From positions 67,643,501 through 67,707,500 of the forward strand of contig CM053810.1 of NCBI GenBank assembly GCA_028671895.1: DNA of 64,000 nucleotides, read 5' to 3'. Both the position numbers and the translations under genes were made by a program. Within the stretch, counting starts at the first letter, position 1, and the number at the start of each line of letters is the position of its first letter. This stretch comes from Oenanthe sinensis. Its lineage: Eukaryota; Streptophyta; Magnoliopsida; Apiales; Apiaceae. Below, in pieces: positions 22,523 to 33,543 of the stretch. The notes beneath the pieces were generated by a model that worked only from the letters and a program-made list of their open reading frames with translations, had not been told where the DNA came from and ran no database searches.

Positions 22523-22870
22523 TCTATACTATATTATAATAACTAAATTATGAGATCTTTTTTTAAAAAACACTAAACGATAGAAGAGATCCTAATCATT
22601 CATTTTTAGGTGAATCATAAAAAATGATCTGAATCATCCAATTTTAATAAAATCTAATTTTAAAAATGATATATATCATACATACAACTCTATCTCCGAT
22701 AGTCATCCCTTTATACAAGATAATATTATATTCTATTCTATATTTTCTATTTTATAAATCTTACTTATCCTATAATTTTTATTTAATATCTATACTATAT
22801 TATTATAGCCGAAAGATTAAAAATTTTGGTCGGTCAGTCGGTAGTGGTGCACGGGCCTAAAAAATATACA
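22523..22870 (+). mobile_element. Two Helitron-like 5' termini
   Basis: TCTATACTATATTATAATAA at 22523 and TCTATACTATATTATTATAG at 22789 match the 5' terminal pattern of plant Helitrons, each preceded by A. The second continues GCCGAAAGATTAAAAATTTT and GGTCAGTCGGTAGT, very like the mini-Helitron at 56407. I did not find a convincing CTAG-hairpin 3' end for either. Confidence 0.55.
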
Positions 22871-24095
22871 TGTATTATATATAATTTTACTTATTATAAT
22901 ACGAGCACTAACTATATACATATCTATATTAATTAAAATTTTACTTTTAGGGCCAATTATATCTTTATTATAACACGGATCCAAATTATAACCTATTTAT
23001 ATTAAATAAAATAAATTTATGTAAAATAAGATAACATATAATATTAACATAAATTCTTAATATTATAAAATTTTATATTAAATATCAATAAAAATATAAA
23101 TAAAAAATGAATTTACCTAAATCACGAGTTATAAACTTGTAATTATAAAGTTGTAAATTGCCCGAACTTGCTTCTCTTAAAACGATTATCATATTATGTT
23201 CAAATCTTCGACCAGCCTTCTTTGAAACATATTATCTGCATGATTGCGTTCATTGTTACTCCCTGGCATTTTATTCATTTACTTGGTTGATAATCACATT
23301 CCTAATCATTTTAATTAAGATGTTTTTTATATGTACTAAAATGCCTGTTTTTTTTAAATAATATTAAAAATTATTAAGTTAAAATATACTGCATTATAGG
23401 ATTATTATATACTTAAAATGAACGATACTAGTATTTCACTATTTGTATTTTGTATATATGTACAGAAGAATACATTATGCATGTAATCTTCACAGGCAAA
23501 TCTTTCAAAGTTTCAAACAACCAAGGCGCCTGATATATACAAGAGTAACAAGATTGGCAGTGTATCAGGTGCCTCATAACTATCAGATATTATGCAGCAG
23601 ATCAAATAACACACGATCGAATACTAGTTACGCTAGATTACAAATAGCTAGTTCACCACTTTAGGCTTTAGAGTGCTAATTATGAAATATGGATCTGTAA
23701 TGTACGACTCAAATTGTGCTGGGCTTTGGCCAACAGTGGACCATGGTCTTTTTATCAAATAAAAAGTACGATATTCTTCATGCCAGGTGCGAAAGCCAAA
23801 ATTAGCACTATTATTAGTGACTCAGTTTCTTTTTACCCTACAAAGATGATCAAGATACATGATACGGTAATATACAAGTAAATAACAGTTTCTTTGTGAT
23901 TAATCCATGTTCGACTAATTCTGATTTTCGCTTTTTATAACAATGACTCACAAGTACCTTCAAGAAATTAATTAATAAATTTTAACCACCGTAAATTTGT
24001 ACAAATTTTTACTGCGACCTCAAATCAAGTGAGTACGAGTGGGTAGCTAGCTTTCTATTTAAGAGCGGTATGAGCATACATCTGGTATGCCAAAA
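22871..24095. other. Intergenic, upstream of P450 pseudogene
   Basis: AT-rich to about 23400, then less biased. No gene recognised. The region just above 24096 would have been the P450 promoter. Confidence 0.35.
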
Positions 24096-25758
24096 ATGGA
24101 AGCCAAAGCCTTATTCTCAATCCTCTTCTTTTTCCAATCTCTTTTCATCTTCTTATTTTACTACTACATTAGATTCGAAAATAATAGCAAGAGTGCTCAT
24201 CCGCCACCACCAGGTAGATGGGGCTGGCCGCTCCTCGGACTCTCGGAGAAAGTCTAGAATTTTTGTCAAATGGCCGAAAAGGGGAGCCCCAGAAGTTCTT
24301 ATTCCAGCGGATGACAACATATTCATCCACCATTTTCAAGATTTGCCTTTTCGGAGAGCGCATGGTTGTGATGTGCGGCGACAAGGCAAACAAAATTTTG
24401 TTTTCCAATGACAGAAAGCTTGTAAAAGGCTGGTGGCCTACTACACTAAACAAAATATTCGGAGATGTTGCTTCCAAATTTTCTGAATCCAGAGTCACTG
24501 AGACAGTACGTGGGAACTATGGATATCATTACCCAGAGACACTTTGCCTCTTCATGGGAAAACAATGAGGTTGTGCATGCACATTCCCTGGTAAAGAAAC
24601 TCATTTAGTGTGGACGATGACTTGCCGACTTTTGCAGAGACTTTCGATGTACTTATATCAGGGCTCCTCTCGATCCCGACAGACCTGCCTGGTACACGGT
24701 TTAGGAGAGCCATAAAGGCCTCCAACCACTTGAGGAAACTGATGAAACAAATTATTGTCCAGCGAAAGATCGATATGGCTGCCAGCAAGACCCTGCCGGT
24801 AGACATACTATCACATATGCTATTGGCGCTGGACGAGAGTGGGAAATATATGAGTGATTTGGAAATCGTTGACAAGATCTTAGGATTGATGGTTGGTGCC
24901 TATGAGCCCACTAGCTCGGCTTGTGTCTCCATTGTCAAGTATCTTGCTGACATCCCTCACATCTATGATGGAGTCTACAAAGGTAATGTGCGCATATATA
25001 ATCAAGCACCTTAATTTTGAAGCAACTAAAAGGAAATACTTTAGTTATAAACTACTCTCTAATGAGTAATGGAGCATAAATGGCATATTAGATGTACTAA
25101 CATTTATGCATATATAACATATATAATGACCAGAACAAATGGAGATAGCCAAATCAAAAGGGAATGGAGAACTACTAAGCTGGGATGATATTCAAAAGAT
25201 GAGATACTCGTGGAAGGTAGTGTGCGAAGTGTTGAGACTTGCGCCTCCTCTGCAAGGAGCTTTTAGAGAAGCTATGGTTGATTTCACCTACAATGGATTC
25301 TCAATTCCCAAGGGCCGTAAGGTATTTTATAGCAAAAATGTGTTTATAAATATAAAGGATCCTGGTTCATAACAAGTATTGGTCAATACGCTTTTCAGAC
25401 ACAAAATGGTAGAATAAATTGTACGTAAGAATATTTTGAAACTTAAAATTGAAATGTTGCAGGTGTATTGGAGTGCAAACGCAACACATCTAAATCCAGA
25501 TTTCTTTAAAGATCCCATGAAATTTGATCCATCGAAATTCGAAGTGGACCACCTCCATACACCTTAGTACCATTTGGAGGAGGGCCAAGAATGTGCCCAG
25601 GACAAGAATATGCAAGAGCGGAGATACTGGTGTTCGTCCACCACCTGGTGAAAAGGTTCCGTTGGGAGAAAATAATTGCAGATGAACGTATAGTTATAAA
25701 TCCCGTTTCTGCTCCTGCTCCTGCTCATGGCCTTCCAATACGCCTCTATGCACACTAA
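24096..25758 (+). pseudogene. CYP716-family cytochrome P450 pseudogene
   Basis: CYP716 enzymes oxidise triterpene scaffolds such as beta-amyrin at C-28. The reading starts MEAKALFSILFFFQSLFIFL (membrane anchor) and PPPPGRWGWPLLG, then hits TAG at 24255 because of an 8-base imperfect duplication (CTCTCGGA); ESLEFLSNGRKGEPQKF continues in another frame. Residues are missing between SESRVTE and QYVGTMDIITQRHF (about 24500), with a further stop at about 24605. Later blocks are clear: DILSHMLLALDESGKYMSDL, then SWDDIQKMRYSWKVVCEVLR, then LAPPLQGAFREA. Introns lie at 24983-25133 and 25322-25462. Another frame break falls near 25541, before the heme loop PFGGGPRMCPGQEYARAE. The I-helix reads GAYEPTSSA instead of GGHDTASSA, losing the key acidic/Thr pattern. 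Clearly nonfunctional. Confidence 0.92.
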
Positions 25759-26379
25759 AAATGATCTTTTTCGTCCTTACAAGTTTACTCTTATCCAGCT
25801 ATAAGTATAATGTGATTATTAGTTACGTCTGTGTATCTATCATAAATAACTGTTCAAGACCCTTGTATCGGTAGCTGTTTAACCATTATACAGGCATACA
25901 GCAGAGCCAAATGGTTACACATGTAAAATTAAGTATTATCGATTTATCATATTATAAAACATTTAAGTCATCTTTATAAATAAATTGCTTGTCATTTAAA
26001 ATGTATTATGGCTCATGGAAACCTACAAGTAACAATGACATTCTAGCAGGCATCAGATGTTTTGTATTGTTGGGTTTAGTAATTAAACTTTCTAAATACC
26101 AACTACAGTACATACCTCGTGCAACTAATTTGCTCCTCATTTTGCAAAAAAAACAAACAAATTTGCTTCTTTTCTTTACCTATTTTAAGAAAGACTGTAA
26201 GAGGTAAGATGGCCTACATTGAGACATCCTAGGTGGAACCTGTATACACTCTGTTTGAATGCAGTAAACTAGATGAAAAATGAAATGAGAAAAACGAAAA
26301 ATATCTTATTTAGTGCCGTTCTTAGTTCTTAGTGAAGTAAAAATGATAATTGACAAGAAACAATAATAATCACACCTTT
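25759..26379. other. Intergenic spacer
   Basis: Between the P450 pseudogene and the decayed end of DnaJ copy B. AT-rich, no gene seen. Confidence 0.35.
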
Positions 26380-28062
26380 CTCTTCATTGTAATCTTCTCA
26401 AGTACTTCCTCCATGCCGTACTTTAAGCTTCTCTCTATCTATGGTGTGCTCATTCCAGTCAGAAGACCAGTTCCTGTAGATCTCCCACCCATTGTCCTTT
26501 TTCTTTTCTTTTTTTGATAAATAAAAAAATTATTCCTCGGAACAACCAGAAACAAAGTCTAGGGGTATACCCCGCGATGAAACCAAACTAAACAAGCAAC
26601 TAAGACAATCTATACCCAGTCCCAATAGATAATTACATCAAATCATCAATACTGATACATGTAGTTTCTATAGTTAAGCAAACTGAGTTGAAGTTTCAAT
26701 GGCTTCCTTGGCGCTTTCCGCATCAAAGCAAAGCAAATGCTTGTAGTATTCCATAATTTCAAGGTAAATTGCTCGGAGTTGGTTCTCTATGGATGAATAT
26801 TCCTGGTTTCTATCCTGATCAAAACCATGACATTCTGAATCTGGAAGAACCATGGCAGCAGCATTATGTTCATGTTGCTGGTTGAGAATCACTTTCTTAG
26901 CTTTCTTCGTTAAAGTGTTTCTTTCTACATCTGATAACCTCTTCTTTCCATTTCCGTTGCGAGTCATAGATGAACCTACCTTTTCTGATTGAGAATTACC
27001 TGTCTGACCAAGATATGCACCTCCCTGAGTATCACTTCCAATATTGGGCATGTGGTTTCCTGGAACATTTTTAATGCTGTTGTCAGTGCCTTGAACTAAG
27101 TCCATCCATTCTTTATGTTTGCCATCTGGAGAGGGAACTTCTAGAGCAGCAAATGCTTTTCCACATTGAAGGCAGTCAGCTTTACTGATTAGGCAAACTC
27201 GAGGAGATTCATAGTGACAACTGGGGCATGCAGTCAAAAATGTGTCTAATTGTTCATGAGGAGCATAGTTTGCCTTGGGATTCCTTAAGCTCTCCCAATC
27301 CATTGCACTTATTTCTCTTTGATCTGTGAAATCATTCCTATGATCGCATCCTCCAATGCTGCAGTCATTGTTCGAACTGATCTGATTACTTTCAATAACG
27401 TTATTGTCGTTGGAAAAACCTTGAGAAAAAATTTCATTAGCCGAGCTCTCCTGATTCACATCCAAGTCGTCTTCTTGTAGTTCTCTCGAATTTCCCCCGA
27501 GAACATATTTTATTCTTTGATCTGTTTGATCTGTGAAATCATCCCTTTGATCGCTTCCTCCAATGCTGCAGTCATTGTTCGAACTATTCTGATTACTTAC
27601 AATAGCGTTATTAACGTTGGAGAAACCTTGAGAAAAAATTTCGTTAGCTGAGCTTTCTTGGTTCACAGCCATGGTGTTTTGTTGCAGTTCTCTCGATTTT
27701 CTCCTAATATCATAGTCTATTCTGGTAAATCTACTAGACAAGATATCCCACGCTTTATTCAAGAGTTTGTGGGCTTCAATTGACCTGAGGCTGCTTCCTT
27801 TAGCCAGTTGCACATATTGTTTTTTCATTGTCTGTGGATCAGCCAAAGGATCCACACCAAGGACAGTGTACCAGTCCACTTCCTCATCGTCACTGGAAAC
27901 CTGCACAACAATGTTGGCTAGAAATTGCCAAAGTCTCTTGAGATTTGGAAACAAATTTTGCATTTGTTTACCAAAACCTATTGCACCTCTCAGATCATTT
28001 TCACACAATAGTTTATCCACAAATTGTCTGGCACTGTTATCATCTGATACATTGGAGTCCAT
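26380..28062 (-). pseudogene. DnaJ-DUF3444 copy B, DUF3444 domain destroyed
   Basis: The minus-strand open frame from the ATG at 28062 to the stop at 26674 gives about 462 residues; an upstream ATG at 28125 lies inside the predicted UTR intron. Residues match copy A through the N-terminal helix and the J-like domain (DWYTVLGVDPLADPQTMKKQ), again without HPD. Two tandem copies of a 60-residue block (NQESSANEIFSQGFSN...) follow. Then comes a Cys4 zinc ribbon, CPSCHYESPRV...CLQCGKAF, which copy A lacks. A 5-base expansion (TTTGC) near 26735 shifts the frame, so the next bases still code ALMRKAPRKPLKLQLSLLN in the old frame but the reading ends TSTQFA-stop. Beyond it lies an unrelated insert (about 26510-26650), then a DUF3444 remnant (WEIYRN, DWNEHT) at 26380-26500. 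The N-terminal part may still be expressed as a short protein. Confidence 0.8.
26508..26655 (-). mobile_element. Possible non-LTR retroposon tail in DnaJ copy B
   Basis: On the minus strand about 140 bases with no counterpart in copy A interrupt the DUF3444 coding region and end TTTTTTATTTATCAAAAAAAG, an A-rich tail like those of plant LINE or SINE copies. The 5' border and target duplication are not clear. Confidence 0.4.
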
Positions 28063-28119
28063 TATAATAGGCTCAGCTCTATACACGACAAAAAGTGAAG
28101 TCAAACTGTTGTTCTTTGC

Positions 28120-29326
28120 CTGCACAGAAATCCTTGTAACCTACGCAATATCTGATGTGATCAACCAGATGAATAAAGCTCAGTAAGGTATGCCAATAAA
28201 GGAATACTTATGACATGAAATTGGCGGAGATATAAGTAATTGAAGGTCATGAATGCGAGCAGTAAATTTTATCACAGAAGTGTAGCCAACAAATATCTAT
28301 AAACAAGTTAAGAAAACAATCCAACAAAAACTGGAAAACATACTTCCAAATTCCTAAATAATGCAGTGCACTTTCATGTATGACATAAAAGTATAATGTA
28401 TTTAATATCCCTAGTCAAATATTGCGTAATTACTAATGCAAAATCTGAAAAATTTTATCGATACATCCAACTACAAGGGCTACGTGTCTTCCATTGATCA
28501 ATCGTAAAGATCCTGATTTGAAAAACCTTCTTTTTAGGCAACGACAACATAAAGTTAGATATATACAAATAACCAACCAACCAGATTACTTAAACTTTTA
28601 ATTGGAAGCAAGAAAAAATCTAGAAAGAAGTCACTAGCATCGTTTCATCTACAAAAAATATGTTCTGTTTAAAAAAAATTATACGAGTCTAATATATATT
28701 GACCATCACTGCCGAAATCAATTCATGTTTAAGCTCAAAATATATATATAGCACTATAACTATTGAAAAGAAATCTTAGCTGAGATAAACAAAAAAAAAA
28801 TGAGTCAATAAATCTTTCAATTAGTTCAAAATTAAAAGATGGACAGTAAACCTTATAAATTGATGTGTACCAATTGCAACAACTGAACACTATAAACAAG
28901 GGCATGAATTTCAAGTATAATACAAGTCATATATACAAAAGGGCACAGTTAATACATAAAAATACACAAATAATTAGAATGACACTTTTAACAATTGAAG
29001 CTTGATTAAGCAAATAAGCACGTCTATATATGGACTATATATGATGAATTATAAATGTGAAAATTTAATATACAGTATAAACCGAATTGATCAGTTTATA
29101 ATTAAAACGAATAAAACAACTCAATAAAATTCGACTGATCACCTTATGATTAATACGTACTCCTGGAGTATCAAACATAATTAGCTAGTTACAAAAATAA
29201 AATTTATAGTCTAAGCCACAACAAGGGGTTTCTGGATTACAAACATATATAAATATTCATACAAGCTAGTGTGTGGATGCTTGTGCATAGCCATAGATAC
29301 AAGATCGAGAAAGAGTTGAATTTTAC
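28120..29326 (-). other. 5'-UTR intron of DnaJ copy B
   Basis: Donor AGATCAG/GTAAAATTC at 29326 and acceptor CTGTGCAG/GCAAAG at 28120 on the minus strand match those of copy A. The intron aligns in stretches with 19788-21107, which shows that the duplication included the 5' leader and promoter. Confidence 0.65.
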
Positions 29327-29499
29327 CTGATCTATGAACTGGAAAGGAGTATGGATCAAATCAATGGTGAGCTCTGCGGGTGAATTAATTTATTGAGTTT
29401 CTGCGATTTTTGATGTGTGTGTTGCTAATTAATGGGCTTAAAAGTATTCTAGATGCAACAACTAAAATGTATTAGAAATTTTGACGGTTTACTTGTGCT

Positions 29500-29522
29500 G
29501 TATTGTGTGTGTGTGTGTGTGT
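29500..29522. repeat. TG dinucleotide microsatellite
   Basis: A (TG)n run of about ten units upstream of DnaJ copy B. Copy A has a shorter, interrupted TG run at the same relative place (about 21209). Confidence 0.8.
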
Positions 29523-29904
29523 AGTGAGCTGCATGCAATGTAAAACCTCAGGCAAGGCTAAATTTAGATATACTGACAAGACAACATCCACGTCTTTACA
29601 AATTTAGTGGGCCCATGGAAAGAAAAAGTGGAAGAATATATAATACGGATGTATTTTATCTCTAAATACGATACTATGTAATATTTTTGCACAAAAGTAA
29701 ATAAAAATTGTTTACTAAATTTAAAAAATTATTCCTATTTTTTACTTAAAAGTTATTTTAGAGAAAAGAGGTTCCATATTTTTGAAAAAAATTACTTGAA
29801 ATAACAACAAATTTTAGTATCTAACCTTCTCAAAAATATTATTTTTTATATTATTATTACTCAAAACTCATTTGTCAATTAACTTAATCAAAAATTTACC
29901 TTAT

Positions 29905-30396
29905 TTAGATCAATCAACTAGCAATATGGTGACACATATTAATTTGGAGATTTTTTTGGAAATTTTTTGAGGTCTCGAGCAATTTTTTTTCTATTTTACC
30001 CCTGTCAAAAAGCTTTTTTTTTCTATTTTATCCTTGTCAAAAAACTGAAAATCGCCTCCAGCCACCTTTTTGAAAGGAAAAATACAAATCTAGCCAGACT
30101 TTCAATTTTACAAAATGGTGGCCGAAGGCGAATTATTATTATTACGAATATAATCAATCATATGGTGACACATATTAATTTGAGAATTTTTTTGAATAAT
30201 TTTTAGGGTCTTTAGCATTGTTTTCCCATTTTACCCCTGTCAAAAAGCTGAAAATCGCCTCCAGCCACCTTTTTGAAAGGAAAAAGGCAAATCTGGCCAC
30301 TATTTTGCAAAATTGAAAGTCTGACCACTTTTTTGAAAATGAGTGTAAAGTTCAGCCACCACTTTACAATTTACTCTTAGATCAATCAACTAGCAA
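29905..30396. mobile_element. 452-bp insertion flanked by 20-bp direct repeats
   Basis: TTAGATCAATCAACTAGCAA occurs at 29905-29924 and again, identical, at 30377-30396. Between them lie two diverged direct copies of a block that starts ATATGGTGACACATATTAAT and contains CCCCTGTCAAAAAGCT and GCCTCCAGCCACCTTTTTGA (about 29924-30100 and 30159-30300). The flanking repeat looks like a long target-site duplication, as left by LINE-type insertion. Confidence 0.6.
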
Positions 30397-30409
30397 CATA
30401 TTTGAACAA

Positions 30410-31350
30410 GTAATTAGCCCATGAAATTTTATATAATTCTAATTATAAAATATTTATATAATGATATTAAATTAATATAATTATAAAATTCATTTATTTA
30501 TTATTCTTATTAATAACAATTAAATTATTGCACAATTAAATTTATAAGAAAAACTAATATAATAAAATTAAATTTATGAAATTAATTATTAAATTTATTT
30601 TAAATATATTTTTAAATATTTTTATAATTCATATAGATAATGGAGTAAAAACACAAATTTATTAATATATAGATAAATTTTTCTTACTAATTAAATTATA
30701 TTTTTGAATCTTATCAAGGAGGTGGCTTGCCCAGAATTCCTAAACTTAATCTAATATAATCTCTTAATATTTTTATTGTTAGTAAATATAATCTCTTAAC
30801 ATTTTTTAAATATTTTTTTGTGTAAGAATATATTTTTTCCTAATAAAATAGTGTAGTCTATAAAAGCAGATTATTAAATTTATGAAGTACATTTTTAATA
30901 TAAAAAATTATTTTCTGTACGGCAATAAAAAAATTCCCACAAAATTGTGTATTCTAGCATAATCTTTTATTTGTCAGGTATATTTTATATATATTGGATT
31001 GCTATCTTTAATTATTTTTATTGATGATGTAATAATTTAATTTTTTTTTGTTACACGAACAATTGTTTAATTATGAATAAAAAAGGGAATCTCCTCTAAG
31101 TTTTTATTCACATGCAAATTATTTTTAATTATTTTTTATATTTCTTTTTTTTAAACAGTAATATAAGTTTAACTTGAAAACCCTAAAACTAAAACTAAAA
31201 TAATAATTCATTTCTTACAAAATAAGAAATTTATATAATTGAAAATTAAAATAAAAATATTAAAATTATTATTAAATATATTGTTTTTTCTTTCTTTTCA
31301 ACACTCTTACATAAAAGTTGAATTGAACTTAATAATTTATATTAATTACT
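30410..31350 (+). repeat. AT-rich dispersed repeat, copy 1
   Basis: Very AT-rich and noncoding. Its reverse complement recurs at about 48240-49250. Matching phrases include AATTTTATATAATTCTAATT, CAATTAAATTATTGCACAAT and GGGAATCTCCTCTAAGTTTT against AGGAGATTC in the other copy. Confidence 0.65.
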
Positions 31351-32348
31351 ATTTCTTTTTATTTTTCTGTTAATATTTTTTTAACTTCACATCAACCCCT
31401 AAGATATAGTTAGTCCAAACAACATTTTTCCTATTTATACATGTATTCTATTTTATTTTTGACATAAAATTTATACCTGTATGAAACTTCAATCTGCGGC
31501 TAGACACGTATGATATCAAACTGGTGGATCCTTGTTTAAAACACATATATATACACTGATGTAACTAAGGCATGTGAATTTACCCAAATTGTTGTATTTG
31601 GATTGGTCTATTCTGTGCTTATTTCGGATTCGGAAATAGGACTTGACCCAAGTTTCGAAAAAGACTCGTAATTTGACTAGGTTGTCACAACTCATAATTT
31701 AATTTTCCAAGTCCTTTAACAAGTCCAATTTTCCAGGCCTTTAACAAGTTCAATTCAGCAGTGTGCATTCGTTTCAACCAACTTTTATCAACAAACTGAG
31801 ACCGACTGTTGAACATCATGCCATACTTTCAGTAGATCCCCCGATAGATTAGCAGTTAGTATAGCTATTTCTCAAGCATCTGTTACATAAATTACAAGTC
31901 AATTTTTATGAATAGGAAACATATATGTTAGTTACAAAGTGAATACAAAACAGGGCTAATAATAATGAAATCCCAATTTGAAATTGCCCGAGCTGCCTCC
32001 CTCCCCTTTTTACATCAAGCGAGCAATAATTTTCAACAACACAAACAAGAGGTTCAATCATTCCGGAATCAATTAATTACAGCCTGTTAAAAGTAAACAC
32101 AACTACAAGGATGGGATGATTCAACTATACACAAAGGTTCAGGCATTAATCGGAACTGCTCTAAAACATTTTTCAAAAGGAAAATAATGCATTGTTCACT
32201 ACTAACAAACGGCATACTATACACGAAAGATTATCAACTTCCATGCAACCAGAATAGTTTACATGTTTTAGGGTTTTTGTATTCTGTGAAGATTTTCAAC
32301 TGTACCTTTCAAATGATATATTAATCGATTAAGAAAAAAGAACAAATT
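31351..32348. other. Intergenic
   Basis: AT-rich DNA with no gene or clear element seen ahead of the tRNA gene. Confidence 0.35.
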
Positions 32349-32429
32349 GTCGATATGTCCGAGTGGTTAAGGAGACAGACTTGAAATCTGTTGGGTTCGC
32401 CCGCGCAGGTTCGAACCCTGCTGTCGACG
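32349..32429 (+). tRNA. tRNA-Ser (anticodon TGA)
   Basis: Acceptor arms GTCGATA (32349-32355) and TGTCGAC (32422-32428) pair with one G-T wobble; the discriminator is G. The anticodon stem CAGAC/..TCTG encloses TTGAAAT, giving anticodon TGA (codon TCA). The A box TCCGAGTGGTTAAGGAG, a long variable arm and the B box GGTTCGAACCC are present. A run of seven T follows at once and would stop RNA polymerase III. Confidence 0.95.
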
Positions 32430-33543
32430 ATTTTTTTCCCCCTTACTTTTTTGATTATTCAAATATCTCTCTTACTAGCTGAAATGTTATGATTTCCAAC
32501 TTTAAATTGCTTATTCAAATATCTATCTACCATCTGAAATGTTATGATTTCCAACTTTAAAACAGTTTTCTTATGAGTAGTAAAAAGGATCAGCGTGCAG
32601 AATTTCGTCCTGCCCTCCAGCAAATACGAGAAAATTTTGTGTGAGAACTGAAAACAAATGTTTTATTGGTTTCTGATATCCTGACAGAGAGTATTCATAT
32701 AAGCTTGAGGCTTGAGCCCATATCAATCTTTCCGGGTTGAATATCGAGAGGCCCAAACTGAAGTCATACTCCATTGATATCCAACTTAAGCCGAACGTTG
32801 CCAAACAAAATACAGTAAAATCTCGATAAATGAATTTCTTCAGTCCCAATTTAGATAAATGGATTTAATTAATAATCTCACTAAATGCATAAATAGATAA
32901 ATAAAAATGTATTTTTTATAGGTCCTATGTAAATATAAATGAATAATCATTATATTTCAAATAATATATTTTTATTTATATAATATATAAATACATTTCA
33001 TCCAATAATCATTTTTAAATATACTAATAAGTCATATCATTTCGAAAAATGCCTTTAAAATTAATTGTTTCTTCCCTCCATCAAAATGCATCTTATCCTT
33101 TATTGTGCCTAATACATGGTAATGTGTACTTTATCTATTCTATGTATGCATGTACAGTACAACTAATATAGAATTTTAAAAAAATGTAATTAAAATTTAC
33201 ATAAAAGTTATAATCACGGCGAATTCGAGTTATATTTGAACATAATATAAATATATATATATAATACTATAATTAAAAAAAGTCTAAAAATATTTTCTAA
33301 ATGAATTAATATTCAAAATAGAAATCAAAATTTAAAACTAATCATGATCCACCCGCATGATTTAATTTACAACCACGATAAACCACGTGGGATCCAAAAA
33401 CATAATTACAACCATGGCCATAATAGTGGATAACAACCTGCATCAAAAAACAATACAAACCCACCACTATATACATACATAATTACGACATGGACATCAT
33501 ATCATATAACGCAGAACCCTAGAACCTGGCTCTTGATGCCAAT
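32430..33543. other. Intergenic and possible LTR-element internal remnant
   Basis: No coding sequence recognised. The last 150 bases or so may be the internal leader of the LTR element that lies to the right, because a primer-binding-site-like sequence directly precedes 33544. Confidence 0.35.
32432..32438 (+). terminator. Pol III T-run terminator of tRNA-Ser
   Basis: TTTTTTT directly after the tRNA-Ser gene, the usual RNA polymerase III stop signal. Confidence 0.85.

Noticed and set aside
28063..28125. Upstream ATG extension of DnaJ copy B (MQAKNNSLTS...)
   Set aside because: It crosses the predicted UTR-intron acceptor at 28120 and has no counterpart in copy A.
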